DNA of 64,000 nucleotides, from positions 372,001-436,000 of the forward strand of contig NW_026252096.1 in assembly GCF_025399195.1 (NCBI RefSeq). Reading direction: 5' to 3'. The number at the start of each line of letters is the position of its first letter. The stretch's first letter is position 1. The notes under the pieces were generated by a model. The model ran no database searches. It was not told the DNA's origin and saw only the letters and a list, made by a program, of their open reading frames with translations. The position numbers were made by a program, and so were the translations under genes. This DNA is from Umbelopsis ramanniana AG. Taxonomy: Eukaryota; Mucoromycota; Umbelopsidomycetes; Umbelopsidales; Umbelopsidaceae. Positions 10,636 to 21,501 of the stretch are shown one piece after another.

Positions 10636-12693
10636 ACGTTCTACCTGTTAATTGGATGAGGGATTGTATCCTAGTGAGAACAATGTTGTGTACCTAGCTT
10701 TGACCAAAGTGTCTGTAGCCAGGAACTGGAGAATGGAGGAACATCATATGACATAATCGTTAAGGAAACAAGAGATGCCTTATTCATACAAAAAGGGAAG
10801 AGCGGCATTAATAGTCAAATAGACCATGAGTGATCGGCCTCTTGGTCAACAGAAAGTCCGCATTGGGAGGGGGGAAGTGAAGACAGTCACTGACATATTC
10901 ATTTCACGCGTCTCACTGTTGATCGCCTGAAGGAAGGTCTGCAAGGAGGTCGACGAGGCGACTGCCTGCCGATCCTCAAAGAGGTCCAAAAGAGTCGACC
11001 GATATGCCTGCAACGTCGATGTCGCGAGACCGCGAGTCATCCTGGCTACTTCCAGAAAGTTCACTGAAGAAGTTGGGGCCTGATGATCGCAAGAATGGGT
11101 GAGACACCAACGGATGTAACGGTTCTGCAGATTACTCTTTCGGGCTTGTATCTACCCTTGGGCACTGGCGATAATGGTGAGTGCCTGTTCATCAACTTCT
11201 TCCGCCGTTAGTCGGTGAACCTTAAGTCCCAAGCCGCTAACTGCCAATGAGGATTCTTCTGGAGCAGATGGCGATCGTAGCCTGGTGGAGGAAGTACGCA
11301 ATGGCGAGGGTCGTTTGGCGGAGTCGATCCAAAAGCGTAGGCTTTGAATATGCTGTTGTGGAATCAAAGAAGACTTGCTATCGTTGCTGGTGTCCCTCGG
11401 TGAGCGATCAGCAACTGTGTGCTTGGGCGTGGATTGAGCCTTTCCACGCTTTGGACGGCGATATTGGATCAGGACTTTTGAAGATCAACAGGGTCTGAAG
11501 TTACAGGATCCGAATTTCCATGGTACCGACCAGTGTGCGTTCAAGGTTACGGGGACATTCCGCATAAAACTTTTCACTGTCTGCTTCGGCATTCGCGAAC
11601 GGAAGAACTTCATTTGAAAAGAAGGAAAAGCTTTCCGGAAACGAGCGTACGGAAGAAACTCTATGTCTGGGGTGCGTTTTTGAATGTCGTCATCGGCGTC
11701 CTGTAAGGTACGTCCATTGATAATTGGTCTTCATTACCGGTTCCAGAAGGTCGAGACGTGCAGCCAAGCGTTCAATGCTGTAACGCATCTTCTCGGCAAA
11801 GGGTATTGCAGAAGGCATGCCTAAAGACACGTTAAGAGAGGCGATTTTATGTTCACTATACATCGTTAACAGAGGGTTTGTACTGTACAAGTTGAAGAAG
11901 AAAGATGATGAAGTATATCATTCGACCAATAGAGATAGTTCCATAGTCTTCTTAAAAATAATAAAAAATGGTAACACAATCTATGGATCCACCCTCCAAA
12001 GTCTAACGACCATTATTCAGTAAATGCTTGAAGCATCGATCACAGTGTTGGCAAGTTTGGTTATACTTTTATGGGTAACAATGTCTGTTTGTGGAATTTG
12101 TGTACGGCGAAGCAGTGGCATCATGTCGAAATTCGAGTGGCGAGAATTTAAAGAATTTATGTAATGACATCAGTCTATCGCCAAAGTTTGAAATGACTTG
12201 ACTTTCACGACTCCCAGTCTTGTCAACTTTATATGTTAAACATTGGCAATCATTTAAGTAATGAGTCGGGAAGTCGGTCCCGTGTCAATTGTGTGGGGAA
12301 ACATGAAGACCAAACTTTACTGTTGCAGCTCATTCTGTAAATGCCAGCAAAGAGGTTGGGCTAGAAATTTTTTTTTGGGCCATGCTAATGGAGGCATAGT
12401 AGTTTTTGCGGTGGGTATCATTTCGACTCGTAGTGTATGTCGCCATCAGCGGAGAGCTTATAGTAACGATATCATATCACTTCGACTCTTACGTGACAAT
12501 CTGCATCACTTGGCAGGTAATAATTTGATCTAAGGTTTCGGCAATGGACGGACTCCGGCCAATATTAATGCACCATTTTAAGCTGTGCATATGATGACAA
12601 ATTTCGAACATTAGTTTTCCTATATATTGGCGCAAGGTAAGCTCGCATCATCCTCATCAATTAACTACCAAATCTAAATCTTTTAACTCAAAC
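10636..12693. other. Retroelement-like interval, including repeat copy 2 at 11,455-11,800
   Basis: 11455-11800 is the inverted partner of 5276-5605. Minus-strand frames at 10846-11064 and 11152-11367, and 11690-11890, are open but too short and unfamiliar to assign. They may be gag of the element whose integrase lies at 10441-10635. Sequence after 12,000 shows nothing. Confidence 0.4.
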
Positions 12694-13711
12694 ATGCTAG
12701 TCCTCACAGGAACGTCAGGAAACCTTGGAGGCGGGGTTCTCAAAAACATTGTCGAGAAGGAACTCATTCCTACCTCTGAAGTCATGATCTCTGCGTACAA
12801 CACTGATGCTGTCCCAGCTATTGCTAAAAAAGCGGGCATTGAAGTTCGTCATGGCAATTATGAGAAGCCAGAAACTCTTGTGTCGTCCTTTACAGGCGCA
12901 GATACTTTATTCCTTGTGTCATATCCTTCAGTTAGCGAGGAAAGGTTCGTATACCACAAGGCCGCCATTGATGCTGCAAAGCAAGCAGGAGTATCCCACG
13001 TAATCTACACTTCTCTGACCTACGGTGGGCCTACCGGAGAGGATACCATCGCCGGCGTCATGAAGGCACATGTCAACACTGTCAAGTATTTGAAGGCTTC
13101 GGGACTCACCTATACTATAGTCAGAGAGGCTTCTTATGCTGAGATATGGAGTATTTCAGCTGGCTTTTTGCAACTTGATGACAGCAATAAGGAATTTGAT
13201 ATTGTCGTTCCTGGTAATGGCGGAAATACCTGGGCCAGCCGAGATGAATTGGCGGAGGCCACTGCGATAATAGTTGCAAACAAGGTTGGTTGCAGTGTTA
13301 CTTGCTGCTAAAGCAATGTGATCAAATTATTAATTAAATCACGAAAATGCATAGGATGAGTACAAAAACCAGTCTATATCACTGACAGGTCCACGCTCTA
13401 CAACTATTACTGAAATTGGCTCCTTACTACAAGAATACACTGGCCGCAAAGTCAATGTCAAGATTGTTTCCCCTGAAGAAGCCATAGCATATCACAAGGC
13501 ACAGCATAGTCTTCCACCTGAACAAGAGTTTGTATTGGAAAGTTGGGTATCTTGGTTTAAAGCAAACGAAAGAGGAGAAGGAATAACTGTTGACCCAGCT
13601 ATGGAAAAGTTGTTGGGGCGGAAACCAAAGGGACTGAAGGAGATGGCGTCTCAGATTTTCCAGGTCAATCACAAAATGGAAACCACTGATTTTGAAAATT
13701 ATACAAAATGA
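12694..13711 (+). CDS. NmrA-like NAD(P)-binding protein (QOR2/HSCARG-type)
   Basis: Two exons, 12694-13284 and 13355-13711, joined by a 70-nt phase-0 intron (GTTGGT donor), give 315 residues. The N-terminus carries the Rossmann dinucleotide loop TGTSGNLGGG at residues 5-14. The pattern HGNYEKPETL, VSYPS, and AAIDAAKQAGVSHVIYTS is typical of atypical short-chain dehydrogenases of the NmrA/quinone oxidoreductase 2 group. The second exon begins DEYKN-SISLTGP and supplies the C-terminal substrate side. Such proteins act as NAD(P)H:quinone reductases or redox sensors; which applies here cannot be told. The gene is tail to tail with the MDR gene that ends at 13802. Confidence 0.88.
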
Positions 13712-13801
13712 TTAGCTTTCGATAGAGCAACGATATATCAATCAACATACAACTGAGCTAGTATTTTCTTTTGATAGCGATCATTGAATTTATTAAAATC
13801 A

Positions 13802-14854
13802 TCACACCGTGATGCATACTTTTCCAATATGTTTTTGGCTGCTTAGATACTCATAAGCATTGAGAACTCCTTCATCTGTAAATTCAAATTCCTTGTCCAC
13901 GCCAACATGAATATCGTTTGTGACAAAAAATCGAACTAACTCCTCCTCCATTTGCCTCGAGCCCACTAAAATACCTCTTAATACAGCAGATTTTTTGTTT
14001 GCCAACATGACAACATTGGGATACTGGTCTGGAGGAAGGGTAGCCAAGAATCCAATCAATGAAACTATACCGCCATACGCCAGGCTATCAACAGACTTTT
14101 GAATGGTTCCAATTCCACCATTTTCAATAACGTAGTCTACACCAAGTCCATCCGTGTATTCCATTACTTTTTGTTCCCAGTCTGGAAATGTTTGATAATT
14201 GATGGTGTAGTCAGCGCCGTAATTACTCTTGACAAAATCCAGCTTTTCGTCAGAAGATGAAGTCACGATGGTAATTGCTCCAGCCGCCTTTGCGATTTGC
14301 AACGCAATAATGCTAACTCCGCCAGTTCCTTCAGCAAGCACAGTTTGACCTGGCTTCAATGGCCTCAGACCATATAAGGCGTTCCAAGCAGTTGTACCAG
14401 CGCATACTAGACTAGCCGCTTCAGAATCGGTCATTGTGCTCTTCTGTGGAATCTTGACCACGTTATTTTCAGCAAAAATAAGATATTCTTGTAAAACGCC
14501 ATCCACAGCACCGCCTAGAGATGAATCACTTTCCTTGATGTCTCCGTAGAGAAGATCTTGCATAAACAAGCTGATAACCCGGTCACCGACTTGCAAGTCT
14601 TTCACTTGTGATCCAACTTGCACTACTTCACCGCAGGCGTCCGAACAAGGCACAAGAGAGGTTTTGAATCCCAACGGATAGCTTCCATTGCAAATCGCTA
14701 TGTCCCGATAGTTTAAAGCAACAGCTTTGATTCTGACTAATACTTCATGCTTGTCTATTTCTTCAAGAGGCTCCAGCTTTACTGCAAGCTGCTTGTACGA
14801 TGATATGTTTCCTTCAGGCAGCCTGAAGACTCGATGTTGATTTGGGATGGCCAT
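13802..14854 (-). CDS. Zinc-independent MDR alcohol dehydrogenase-like oxidoreductase
   Basis: Intronless, 350 residues, the full length for the family. The N-terminal GroES-like half has VLVRIKAVALNYRDIAIC and the segment VPCSDACGEVVQVGSQVK-LQVGDRV. The Rossmann half has LAEGTGGVSIIALQIAKAAGA (G-x-G-G-V-x) near residue 175 and the SSSDEKL segment that binds the adenine ribose. The structural-zinc Cys cluster of classical alcohol dehydrogenases is absent. It most resembles the fungal group annotated as zinc-type alcohol dehydrogenase-like (S. pombe C1773.06c type). Substrate is unknown; NADPH-dependent reduction of quinones or enals is likely. Confidence 0.88.
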   Translation of the reverse strand: MAIPNQHRVFRLPEGNISSYKQLAVKLEPLEEIDKHEVLVRIKAVALNYRDIAICNGSYPLGFKTSLVPCSDACGEVVQVGSQVKDLQVGDRVISLFMQDLLYGDIKESDSSLGGAVDGVLQEYLIFAENNVVKIPQKSTMTDSEAASLVCAGTTAWNALYGLRPLKPGQTVLAEGTGGVSIIALQIAKAAGAITIVTSSSDEKLDFVKSNYGADYTINYQTFPDWEQKVMEYTDGLGVDYVIENGGIGTIQKSVDSLAYGGIVSLIGFLATLPPDQYPNVVMLANKKSAVLRGILVGSRQMEEELVRFFVTNDIHVGVDKEFEFTDEGVLNAYEYLSSQKHIGKVCITV

Positions 14855-15391
14855 GTTTTCATGTTAATTAAAAAAATAAAATAAATGTCATGGATGAGAG
14901 GAGGTTTTTTATAAACATTTTGGGCGTACATTTGCTCACGAATGGGCAAAGTCTCGGTAAAAGATTTTTTCCCGAACCGTTCGCTTGGAGATATTGTCAT
15001 GATATGACATTGTCTTAAACTGATATAATGGCTTTATATTATTCTGGTTAGGAGGTATTCCTGTATTTATAATCATTTATCTGGTCCACAGTCTTGGCGC
15101 ATCAAGGGCCATGCTCGATTCAAGGAGTGTTAAAGGACAGGGATTTTACCAACTCAATACATTTGCTTATCAACGAGCAAATACAATAAATTCTCTCTTC
15201 TATCAAAGTAGGCACTAGCGGTAGACTTCACAATATTCCTTTAGCAAATCTCTATTATATAATGCATCAAAATTAGTTGTGGGAATAGAACTACGGAGTC
15301 ACCATTAATGCTGGTATCTGCTCATCAATCTGTCGTTTTTAAGAGTAGTATGGAGAACGTTGTTGTTATTCTTGAGGATGTTGACAGTATC
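14855..15391. other. Intergenic
   Basis: Contains the promoter of the MDR gene and the 3' flank of the membrane-protein gene. Nothing else is seen. Confidence 0.5.
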
Positions 15392-16228
15392 CTAGAGATC
15401 GTAACCCAAAGTTAAAGAAATAAGCATTAATGAACCACTCAGACGATCTATCCAGATTCGAGATACATTATCAAAAAGAAAGCTTCTTGGAATTACCTGG
15501 AGAAAGCGAACAGTTTGTAGCAATATCTCATTTTGCGTCGGCGCCTTAGCCTCGCCTATGAAGATGATTCCAGTCAAAATCGTGACGAATGCTGTCGCTT
15601 TATACCGGTTTGTAAACTCCAGCAGTGTATCATTTCCTTCGAGATTCAGGAATTGTAGGTTGGTCAAGCAGAACAGCTGTATAACCCCTACAGCGACAAG
15701 AGCAATCACACCCCACTTCTTCCAAATTTCACGATTCGGCATGGTATATCCAATTGAGATCAGAACGCCCATTGTTGCGTATGACTTTGAAAGAGCAGAT
15801 ATCATTGGGATCCTGAGCTGAGATAGTGACTCTGCGTAAGGGTGAGTGAACACTAAGCTTCCTAGCGCAGCATAACTGAGTTGCATGCCATCCTTGCCCA
15901 TTATGCGTTCAAATGTCTGCTCGGCTGACAGGCCGACTGTCTTCAGTAGCTGGTCCTCAAATTTGTAAAGCTTAGTTCGAAGTAAAAGGGGATGTATCCT
16001 GAATGGCTCTCCAATGATCTTGTAAATGTTGCTTGGATCGGGATTGAAAATCTCTCTAGCGAAATAGCCACAACCGAGTACCAGAAGCGTCGAAATAACT
16101 GTTGAAGAGGTGGAACTGTTCGGCCATTCAAACTTGACGTGTAATTGATTGTTTCTCCAAGCGGTAAATAGCAGAAGAATGCCAAGGAACGCGATTCCGA
16201 GGCCCTCTGTGAAGTCGGAAGTCGACAT
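15392..16228 (-). CDS. Polytopic membrane protein of unknown function
   Basis: A single open frame of 278 residues from ATG (16228) to TAG. I do not recognise the family. Hydrophobic segments are visible at about residues 10-24, 43-58, 122-137, 151-163, 172-195, 212-228 and 262-275, suggesting five to seven membrane passes. Between the second and third lies a polar loop (about residues 60-115) rich in charged residues. A frame this long with so regular a hydrophobic pattern is unlikely by chance. An intron near the 3' end (GTAATT...TAG, 49 nt) is conceivable, but removing it leads quickly to a stop, so the unspliced end is preferred. Confidence 0.6.
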   Translation of the reverse strand: MSTSDFTEGLGIAFLGILLLFTAWRNNQLHVKFEWPNSSTSSTVISTLLVLGCGYFAREIFNPDPSNIYKIIGEPFRIHPLLLRTKLYKFEDQLLKTVGLSAEQTFERIMGKDGMQLSYAALGSLVFTHPYAESLSQLRIPMISALSKSYATMGVLISIGYTMPNREIWKKWGVIALVAVGVIQLFCLTNLQFLNLEGNDTLLEFTNRYKATAFVTILTGIIFIGEAKAPTQNEILLQTVRFLQVIPRSFLFDNVSRIWIDRLSGSLMLISLTLGYDL

Positions 16229-16514
16229 GGCAAAAGGGATGGCAGCTGATCGTAAAGTTTGTCACTTTCTCCGCTATATCAAATTTTTATAACTGTGTAC
16301 TTGGCGGAAGAATGGTATGAACAGTCTGCCTTCATTACATTAAAAGACCTGGCTTCGGCACTGCAAGAAAAGTAAAAAAAAAAAAGTTCTAGGATGACAA
16401 CTCTGTTGACTAACGCAATATTTGTATTTATTTTCTTCAAGGATAATATATATCATGAGTTTAGATGAATGGAAACATTGGACATATTCTAGCTACATCT
16501 CCGATAATATGTGC

Positions 16515-17535
16515 CTAGAACCGAACAACGTAAGGTGCATGACCACTGCGTATAGTATGAGTACCTAGAGGGACACCGTGTTGTTCTGCTTCAACCATCT
16601 TGCCATTTCCAGCATAGATAGCAACGTGTTCGTTGCATTTTTGAGAGTCGCTTCCATAGAATATGAGATCACCAGGTTGTGCACTAGAAAATGCAATTTT
16701 CTTTCCTCGGCTATCATTATACTGAGAGCAAGTGTAGTGAGCGAGAGAAATCTTCTTGACTTGGTAGATAGCATATTTAGTGAGACCACTGCAGTCGAAT
16801 CCTTTGACATGTCTATCATCATATCCGCTCGGAGAGCAGCAAATACCATTTGTGGGTCCATTATTATCACCTCCTCCCCAAGAGTACTAGATGAGATATA
16901 AATATATCAGACGCACTTGAAGGTAGGGATTTTGAATATGTACACTTACGGGAAGACCAGTTTGAGTCTGAGCTTTCTTCACGATGGCTGCTCCAGTTCC
17001 GCTACCGCTGCTACCACCACCAGTGCTACCGCATCGCTACAGTCATTTACGTTAATCATACGATCACAGTTGTTTAATTATGCATGAACCACTCACAGGA
17101 ATTTTGGGATCAAATCCAGAGTAGCCAGTCTTTACATAAGCATCGGGAAGGTAATATTTGCCATCTTGAAATATGCATTACAAGTTATTATAACTTTTCC
17201 ATTTAATGCTCAGAAGAAAAATGATTAAGCTGTTAACATACCATAATCCCAAATGTTGCTGCCATACAAGGTTGATCCAGTAGTTTGACACTTAACTATT
17301 ATTTTGAAATAACATTAGTTTACTCTCATACTTCATTTGAAGCTTGATACTTATGTTTGATATACCGACCGTTGATACATGCTCCACTTTTGTATACATT
17401 GGAGGTTCTAGCTGCCGAAGTGCTAGGTGACTTGCGTCCATCCAGGTCGGCCTTAGCAGTAATACAAGCTTGAACATTAGCAATGTAGCTGCTGCCGATG
17501 GCGGCTGCAATTAGAAGGGTATTGAAGAACTTCAT
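16515..17535 (-). CDS. Secreted SH3b-like plus NlpC/P60 hydrolase
   Basis: Five exons on the minus strand (17370-17535, 17242-17295, 17097-17164, 16950-17036, 16515-16886) join without frame break to 248 residues. Order: signal peptide (residues 1-23, ending NVQA-C); an SH3b-like region (about 28-95, with VKCQTTGSTLYGS and WDYDGKYYLPDAYVKTG); a Gly/Ser linker; then NlpC/P60 (about 125-248). The catalytic Cys lies in GFDCSGLTKYA and the His in NEHVAIYAG; a third polar residue follows in SGHAP. NlpC/P60 enzymes are Cys peptidases that cut peptidoglycan peptides, so bacterial walls are the likely target outside the cell. Four introns prove the gene is native to this eukaryotic genome, although the family is bacterial in origin. 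A TATA box lies 60 bp upstream. Confidence 0.9.
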
Positions 17536-17595
17536 CTTGATACTTTTTTTTTGGTATTCTTGTTGATGAGATATTTTCCATCAAACGTTCCATAG

Positions 17596-17603
17596 TATTT
17601 ATA
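17596..17603 (-). promoter_or_regulatory. TATA box of the NlpC/P60 gene
   Basis: TATAAATA on the minus strand, about 60 bp upstream of the ATG at 17535. The position fits a core promoter with a short 5' UTR. Confidence 0.55.
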
Positions 17604-19771
17604 CGTTTTCAGACACCTGACAAGAAATCAGCAAATTTCCCTTCAATTACAGCGGCAATTCAAACGGTCGAGCTTGCATATCCTGCGAGATGTATCCTTA
17701 TGCACTTGATGTATATGCAAGCGGCTTGTGAGTACCCCAACCACAAGCCACTTTGTGGCCAGCTTGTGAACACTTTGTGCGTAGTAAAAATTTAGTCACG
17801 CAAAAATCGCTCTAATGTCAATGTCCATGGTCAGCCTTAATATCGTGATGAATATAATCTCCTTGATGATCAATGTCTTTTCTTCAATACACTAACCTCA
17901 CCAACAAATGATCTCCAGCAACCATTTTACCACAAAGGATGTCTGTGATACCCTGGTAAACGCTTTAGTACTGAATTAGGAACATCTATATAATTTTAGG
18001 CTTCATAACTGCTGCGCAAGTTATTTCCTGGTAAATCCCATCCTACTGCGCAGTAAGAATGTATGAATGAATTACTTTTTCTTCCGATATCACTTTAATT
18101 AGTGAATTCACATCGTGGAACCCACTCTCTTTGGTCTACTCTGGCTTCCTCCAATGTGATCTACGTTGTACCAAATATTGAAATTACAGATGCATTTTAT
18201 TTAGCTAACTGCGCAATATATGCTGAGATCAATGATATGTCCTCCCACCTCAATTCTCACGAATACCAGTAGAATGAACTGACTGATCACTCACTATAAT
18301 TACATTTATGGTACGAATTGTCTCCTCCAACTAGTCATTTGTGCTCCTCAATTCATCGGAGTCGTCATGGCACATTTCTCATGGTCTGCGCTAAGCATGC
18401 TCGCTCTATCCCAGCAACTATTGTTTCACGGAGGGCGTGTAATATTTCCTAAAAGTGAAATAGGCGAGTTAACTTAATGGAGATGTTTAAAATGAAAAGA
18501 TGAGGTTTCAAGAAATATCATAATCTCAACGGAATTCATGATGACAATATTTTTCATACCATAGTATGTAAGCTGTTTGATGATTGCTTTGAGGAACCAC
18601 TCTAACATGGACAAAGCATTTAAGGCTGCTATAAAGGTTTGCAATAAGATAGATTGGTAAATGGCCGGATCTGGAACCCACATTTCCGAGCAACTACTGA
18701 CCATAACAGAGTTTCTGGTTACTCCATGCAAGACATCCCGTCCTGTACGCAAGGCAAGCACGGACAAAAAATAAGGCTTTTTGATTTTTTCTAACCTATA
18801 GATATATTAAAACTTTTTTGTTATACATTCAGTTGATATACTAGTCGAAGGCAGCTGTCTATATACATAACTGATATGTTGGTAGCTACGGACACTTGAA
18901 ATGGCACAAAGCGCAAACACAGGTGGAAGGTTATTTTGTTGGTTGTTTGGTACATCAAAAGATCATGGAATTCTTCAGTATTCCACATATCTATCAAGCA
19001 AGATATATCTTTTCCTTAGTACACATTTAGTTTTCATTAGTGCTCGGTAATAAGCAAAGGCATTCATATATTTGAATGAAAAAGTTTTATCTGCGTTCAT
19101 CGAACAAGTAACTATCAATGTCGCTTATTCAAAGTTACACCTGAGCCAAAGCTCAAAATAGAAACGTGCGGTTATGGGCGGTTTTGGGCGATCAACGAGA
19201 CTCTAAAGCGTCATAAATAAACGTTATGCGAGTAAAATATCAAAATAGTAATTTGAAAAGAAGAAAATGGCAGTATTTGAAGAGAAAAAAGAAGCCTTAT
19301 AAGAAACCAAATCAGGACTGCTTTTATCTCTGCTACCCTGAAAGAACCTTTACTGACCTGCTTTAAGTGTTCCGCAAGAGTTATATATGTTAGAAAACGA
19401 GTATTTATAGCCATCTGATCATTGAAATTTTTTTTTGAATGAAAGTCCCTTTGCAAGGAATAATTAATTTTTATTTTCTGGAAAAATGGTTTAACAGAGA
19501 ACGTTTGTCGAGTCCAGAGGTGATAGCGCTGATAACCTCGAAAGTTATAATGCTCTATTCTATTGTCAATATATTAAATGTGCTGAGGGTGGTATAGTAA
19601 ACTTACATTTAAATCTTTTGTTTCCACACATCTATTAAAATTTTTGGTATGTGTGAGCTCAGAAACTTACATAAGGGCCCCATCTAGTCTAATATCGAAG
19701 AAATTTATTGGTAGTTGTTGCATATGCGTTAAAAAAATAAGATTACAGTAGTGGTCCAACCTCCAAATTAA
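17604..19771. other. Long non-coding interval
   Basis: No gene is supported in 2.1 kb. The longest frame (18474-18767, minus) has no family resemblance and no flanking signals. Confidence 0.5.
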
Positions 19772-19843
19772 GGTTTCATGGTCTAATGGTTATGACTCCA
19801 GACTCTGAATCTGGCAGCCCGAGTTCGATTCTCGGTGAGACCT
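19772..19843 (+). tRNA. tRNA-Gln (anticodon CTG)
   Basis: A 72-nt cloverleaf without intron. Acceptor stem GGTTTCA/TGAGACC, discriminator T, anticodon loop CTCTGAA on CCAGA/TCTGG, giving CTG. ATTTTTG follows as a short Pol III stop. The body is nearly identical to the TTG isoacceptor at 4374-4445, so the two derive from one ancestor. Confidence 0.95.
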
Positions 19844-20133
19844 ATTTTTGATAATATACTGTATAGTCAATTTTGTAGGCAACTTACAACTGTACTTGAA
19901 GAGTAAATGATGGGAAGCGATTCTTTTCTTTTTAAAAGCTACGTGATAGTAAAGATTTTGAATTTCAAACGATCTTTTTTGTCTATTCATGTCCATATAC
20001 ATTTTCTTTTTGTTAACTGAGAGTGAAAAATTACGTTACCAAAATTCGCAGGGAAGCTGCAAACTGGAAGACATCAAAGAATAGAATGAAAGGGAGTAGG
20101 CCAAAATTTAAGTTAGAGGAGATGAAAAAATTA
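19844..20133. other. Intergenic
   Basis: Nothing is seen beyond the 3' flanks of the tRNA-Gln and the Ada-type gene. Confidence 0.5.
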
Positions 20134-21118
20134 TCATAAGCTACATTGAGTAGTATCAAAATGTGGTGTCGTAAGACCTTTTTGTGCCAATGTCAATTTG
20201 CGAAATTCCTCCAAAGTCACTCCTGTTCGAGCTTTGAATACTCGGTGGAAATGGAAGCTACTCATACCAACTTTGCTAGCTAGATAACGCAAAGAAGGCA
20301 TTTTTTTACCTTGCTTTGCTGCCACCCTAATCTCTTCTTTGCCCGATTCCACAGCGATCATTTGTCTAAAGTCACTTGGTAAAACTAGATCTTGAGGGTT
20401 GCATCGCTTACAAGGTCGGAAACCGGCGCTCTTTGCTTCTTCATTAGTCAGGAAAAACAAAACATTGCACAGAAGAGGTCGCCGGGAAGGGCAGGTTGGG
20501 CGACAGAATATGCCAGTCGTCCTAACACAATACACAAAGTGACCACAAGCTTCGCTATCACGTTTCAACACTGCTTGCCATCGCTCCTCATCAGTTACAT
20601 ACAGAAACGGCCAAAAGTGAGATGACGAGATTGAGATGTCTGGAAGGCTAATAGTAGTGTCGTTCGAGTTGCATGAGTGAAATGATTGATCCAAAGCAAG
20701 GTCAGGTAATTTCTGCAAGGGATTTTCGGGCACAGTAAAAGCTTGCTTATTATCACCTGCAGGACAGTGAGGCAAAAGAAAAGTATCCAGCCAAGATAGA
20801 ACATGTAATTCCTCTGAAGTGAATATAGGTTGCATTGCATCTATTGACGTATCTGCTATAAGTCATGCGAACGCAGGAGAATGGTACCACAGTAGCTGCG
20901 AAAATAATAATACCTAAGCTAGTACTGAAATCGATACCATGAAGACAGTAATTCTCAACAACAGCAGTATAGGAACGCTCGCAATCTTCAGCGGCCTGAA
21001 CAAGTTTTCTTCGCTTGCACACTGGTTGGTTTCGATCTCGTACATTCTCGGAAAGCGAAGCATTAGAAGTTTCCGAAGTCCGTTCGATAGTATTGCGTGT
21101 CAAAAGTACGTGTCCCAT
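20134..21118 (-). CDS. Ada-type metal-binding and AraC-like HTH protein
   Basis: Exons 20914-21118 and 20134-20855, separated by a 58-nt phase-1 intron, give 308 residues. The first ATG in frame at 21118 is used; upstream sequence in the frame lacks another ATG before a stop. Residues about 140-215 form the Ada zinc domain: RWQAVLKRDSEACGHFVYCVRTTGIFCRPTC, with Cys spacing C-x3-C-x26-C-x2-C exactly as in E. coli Ada, where the first Cys accepts methyl from DNA phosphotriesters. A helix-turn-helix of AraC type follows (SLRYLASKVGMSSFHFHRVFK, about 262-282). The O6-methylguanine transferase domain is absent. The likely role is methylphosphotriester sensing or repair and activation of alkylation-response genes. 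The N-terminal 130 residues are unfamiliar. Confidence 0.85.
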
Positions 21119-21501
21119 ATTCAAGGCAAAGTCGTCTTGTAGGTGAGATTGCTGGTTAACACCTAAGGACTCATTTCATGAAGACATCTTTTTATGAATT
21201 CTAAGTTGCTGTCAAAGAGGTGCAATTCCACTGGGTTTAAATATTGAGAGCAATGACAATGGGAGAAGATTTCCCACAGTAATTGGCAATCATCAGTGTA
21301 CCAAAGTTGTCTGAAGAACACTTATAACGTTCTACTCAATATTTCAGTAGCCTTGTAGTCTTATATAATATGTACATTCAGAGTGCGATGTATTGCTTAC
21401 AACATGCTATACGCGGTATGCCCTCTATAAAAACTGAAAAAAATAGGTCATAAGAGCTGGCTAAATTTAAGGGAAGATTTGAAGGTCTGGATACGTCTAC
21501 G

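Noticed and set aside
18474-18767. 97-codon minus-strand frame
   Set aside because: No family resemblance, no signal and no supporting splice structure; treated as chance.
21119-21124. Start of the Ada-type gene at TTG (21124)
   Set aside because: TTG is not an expected start in fungi when an ATG lies two codons later (21118) in the same frame.
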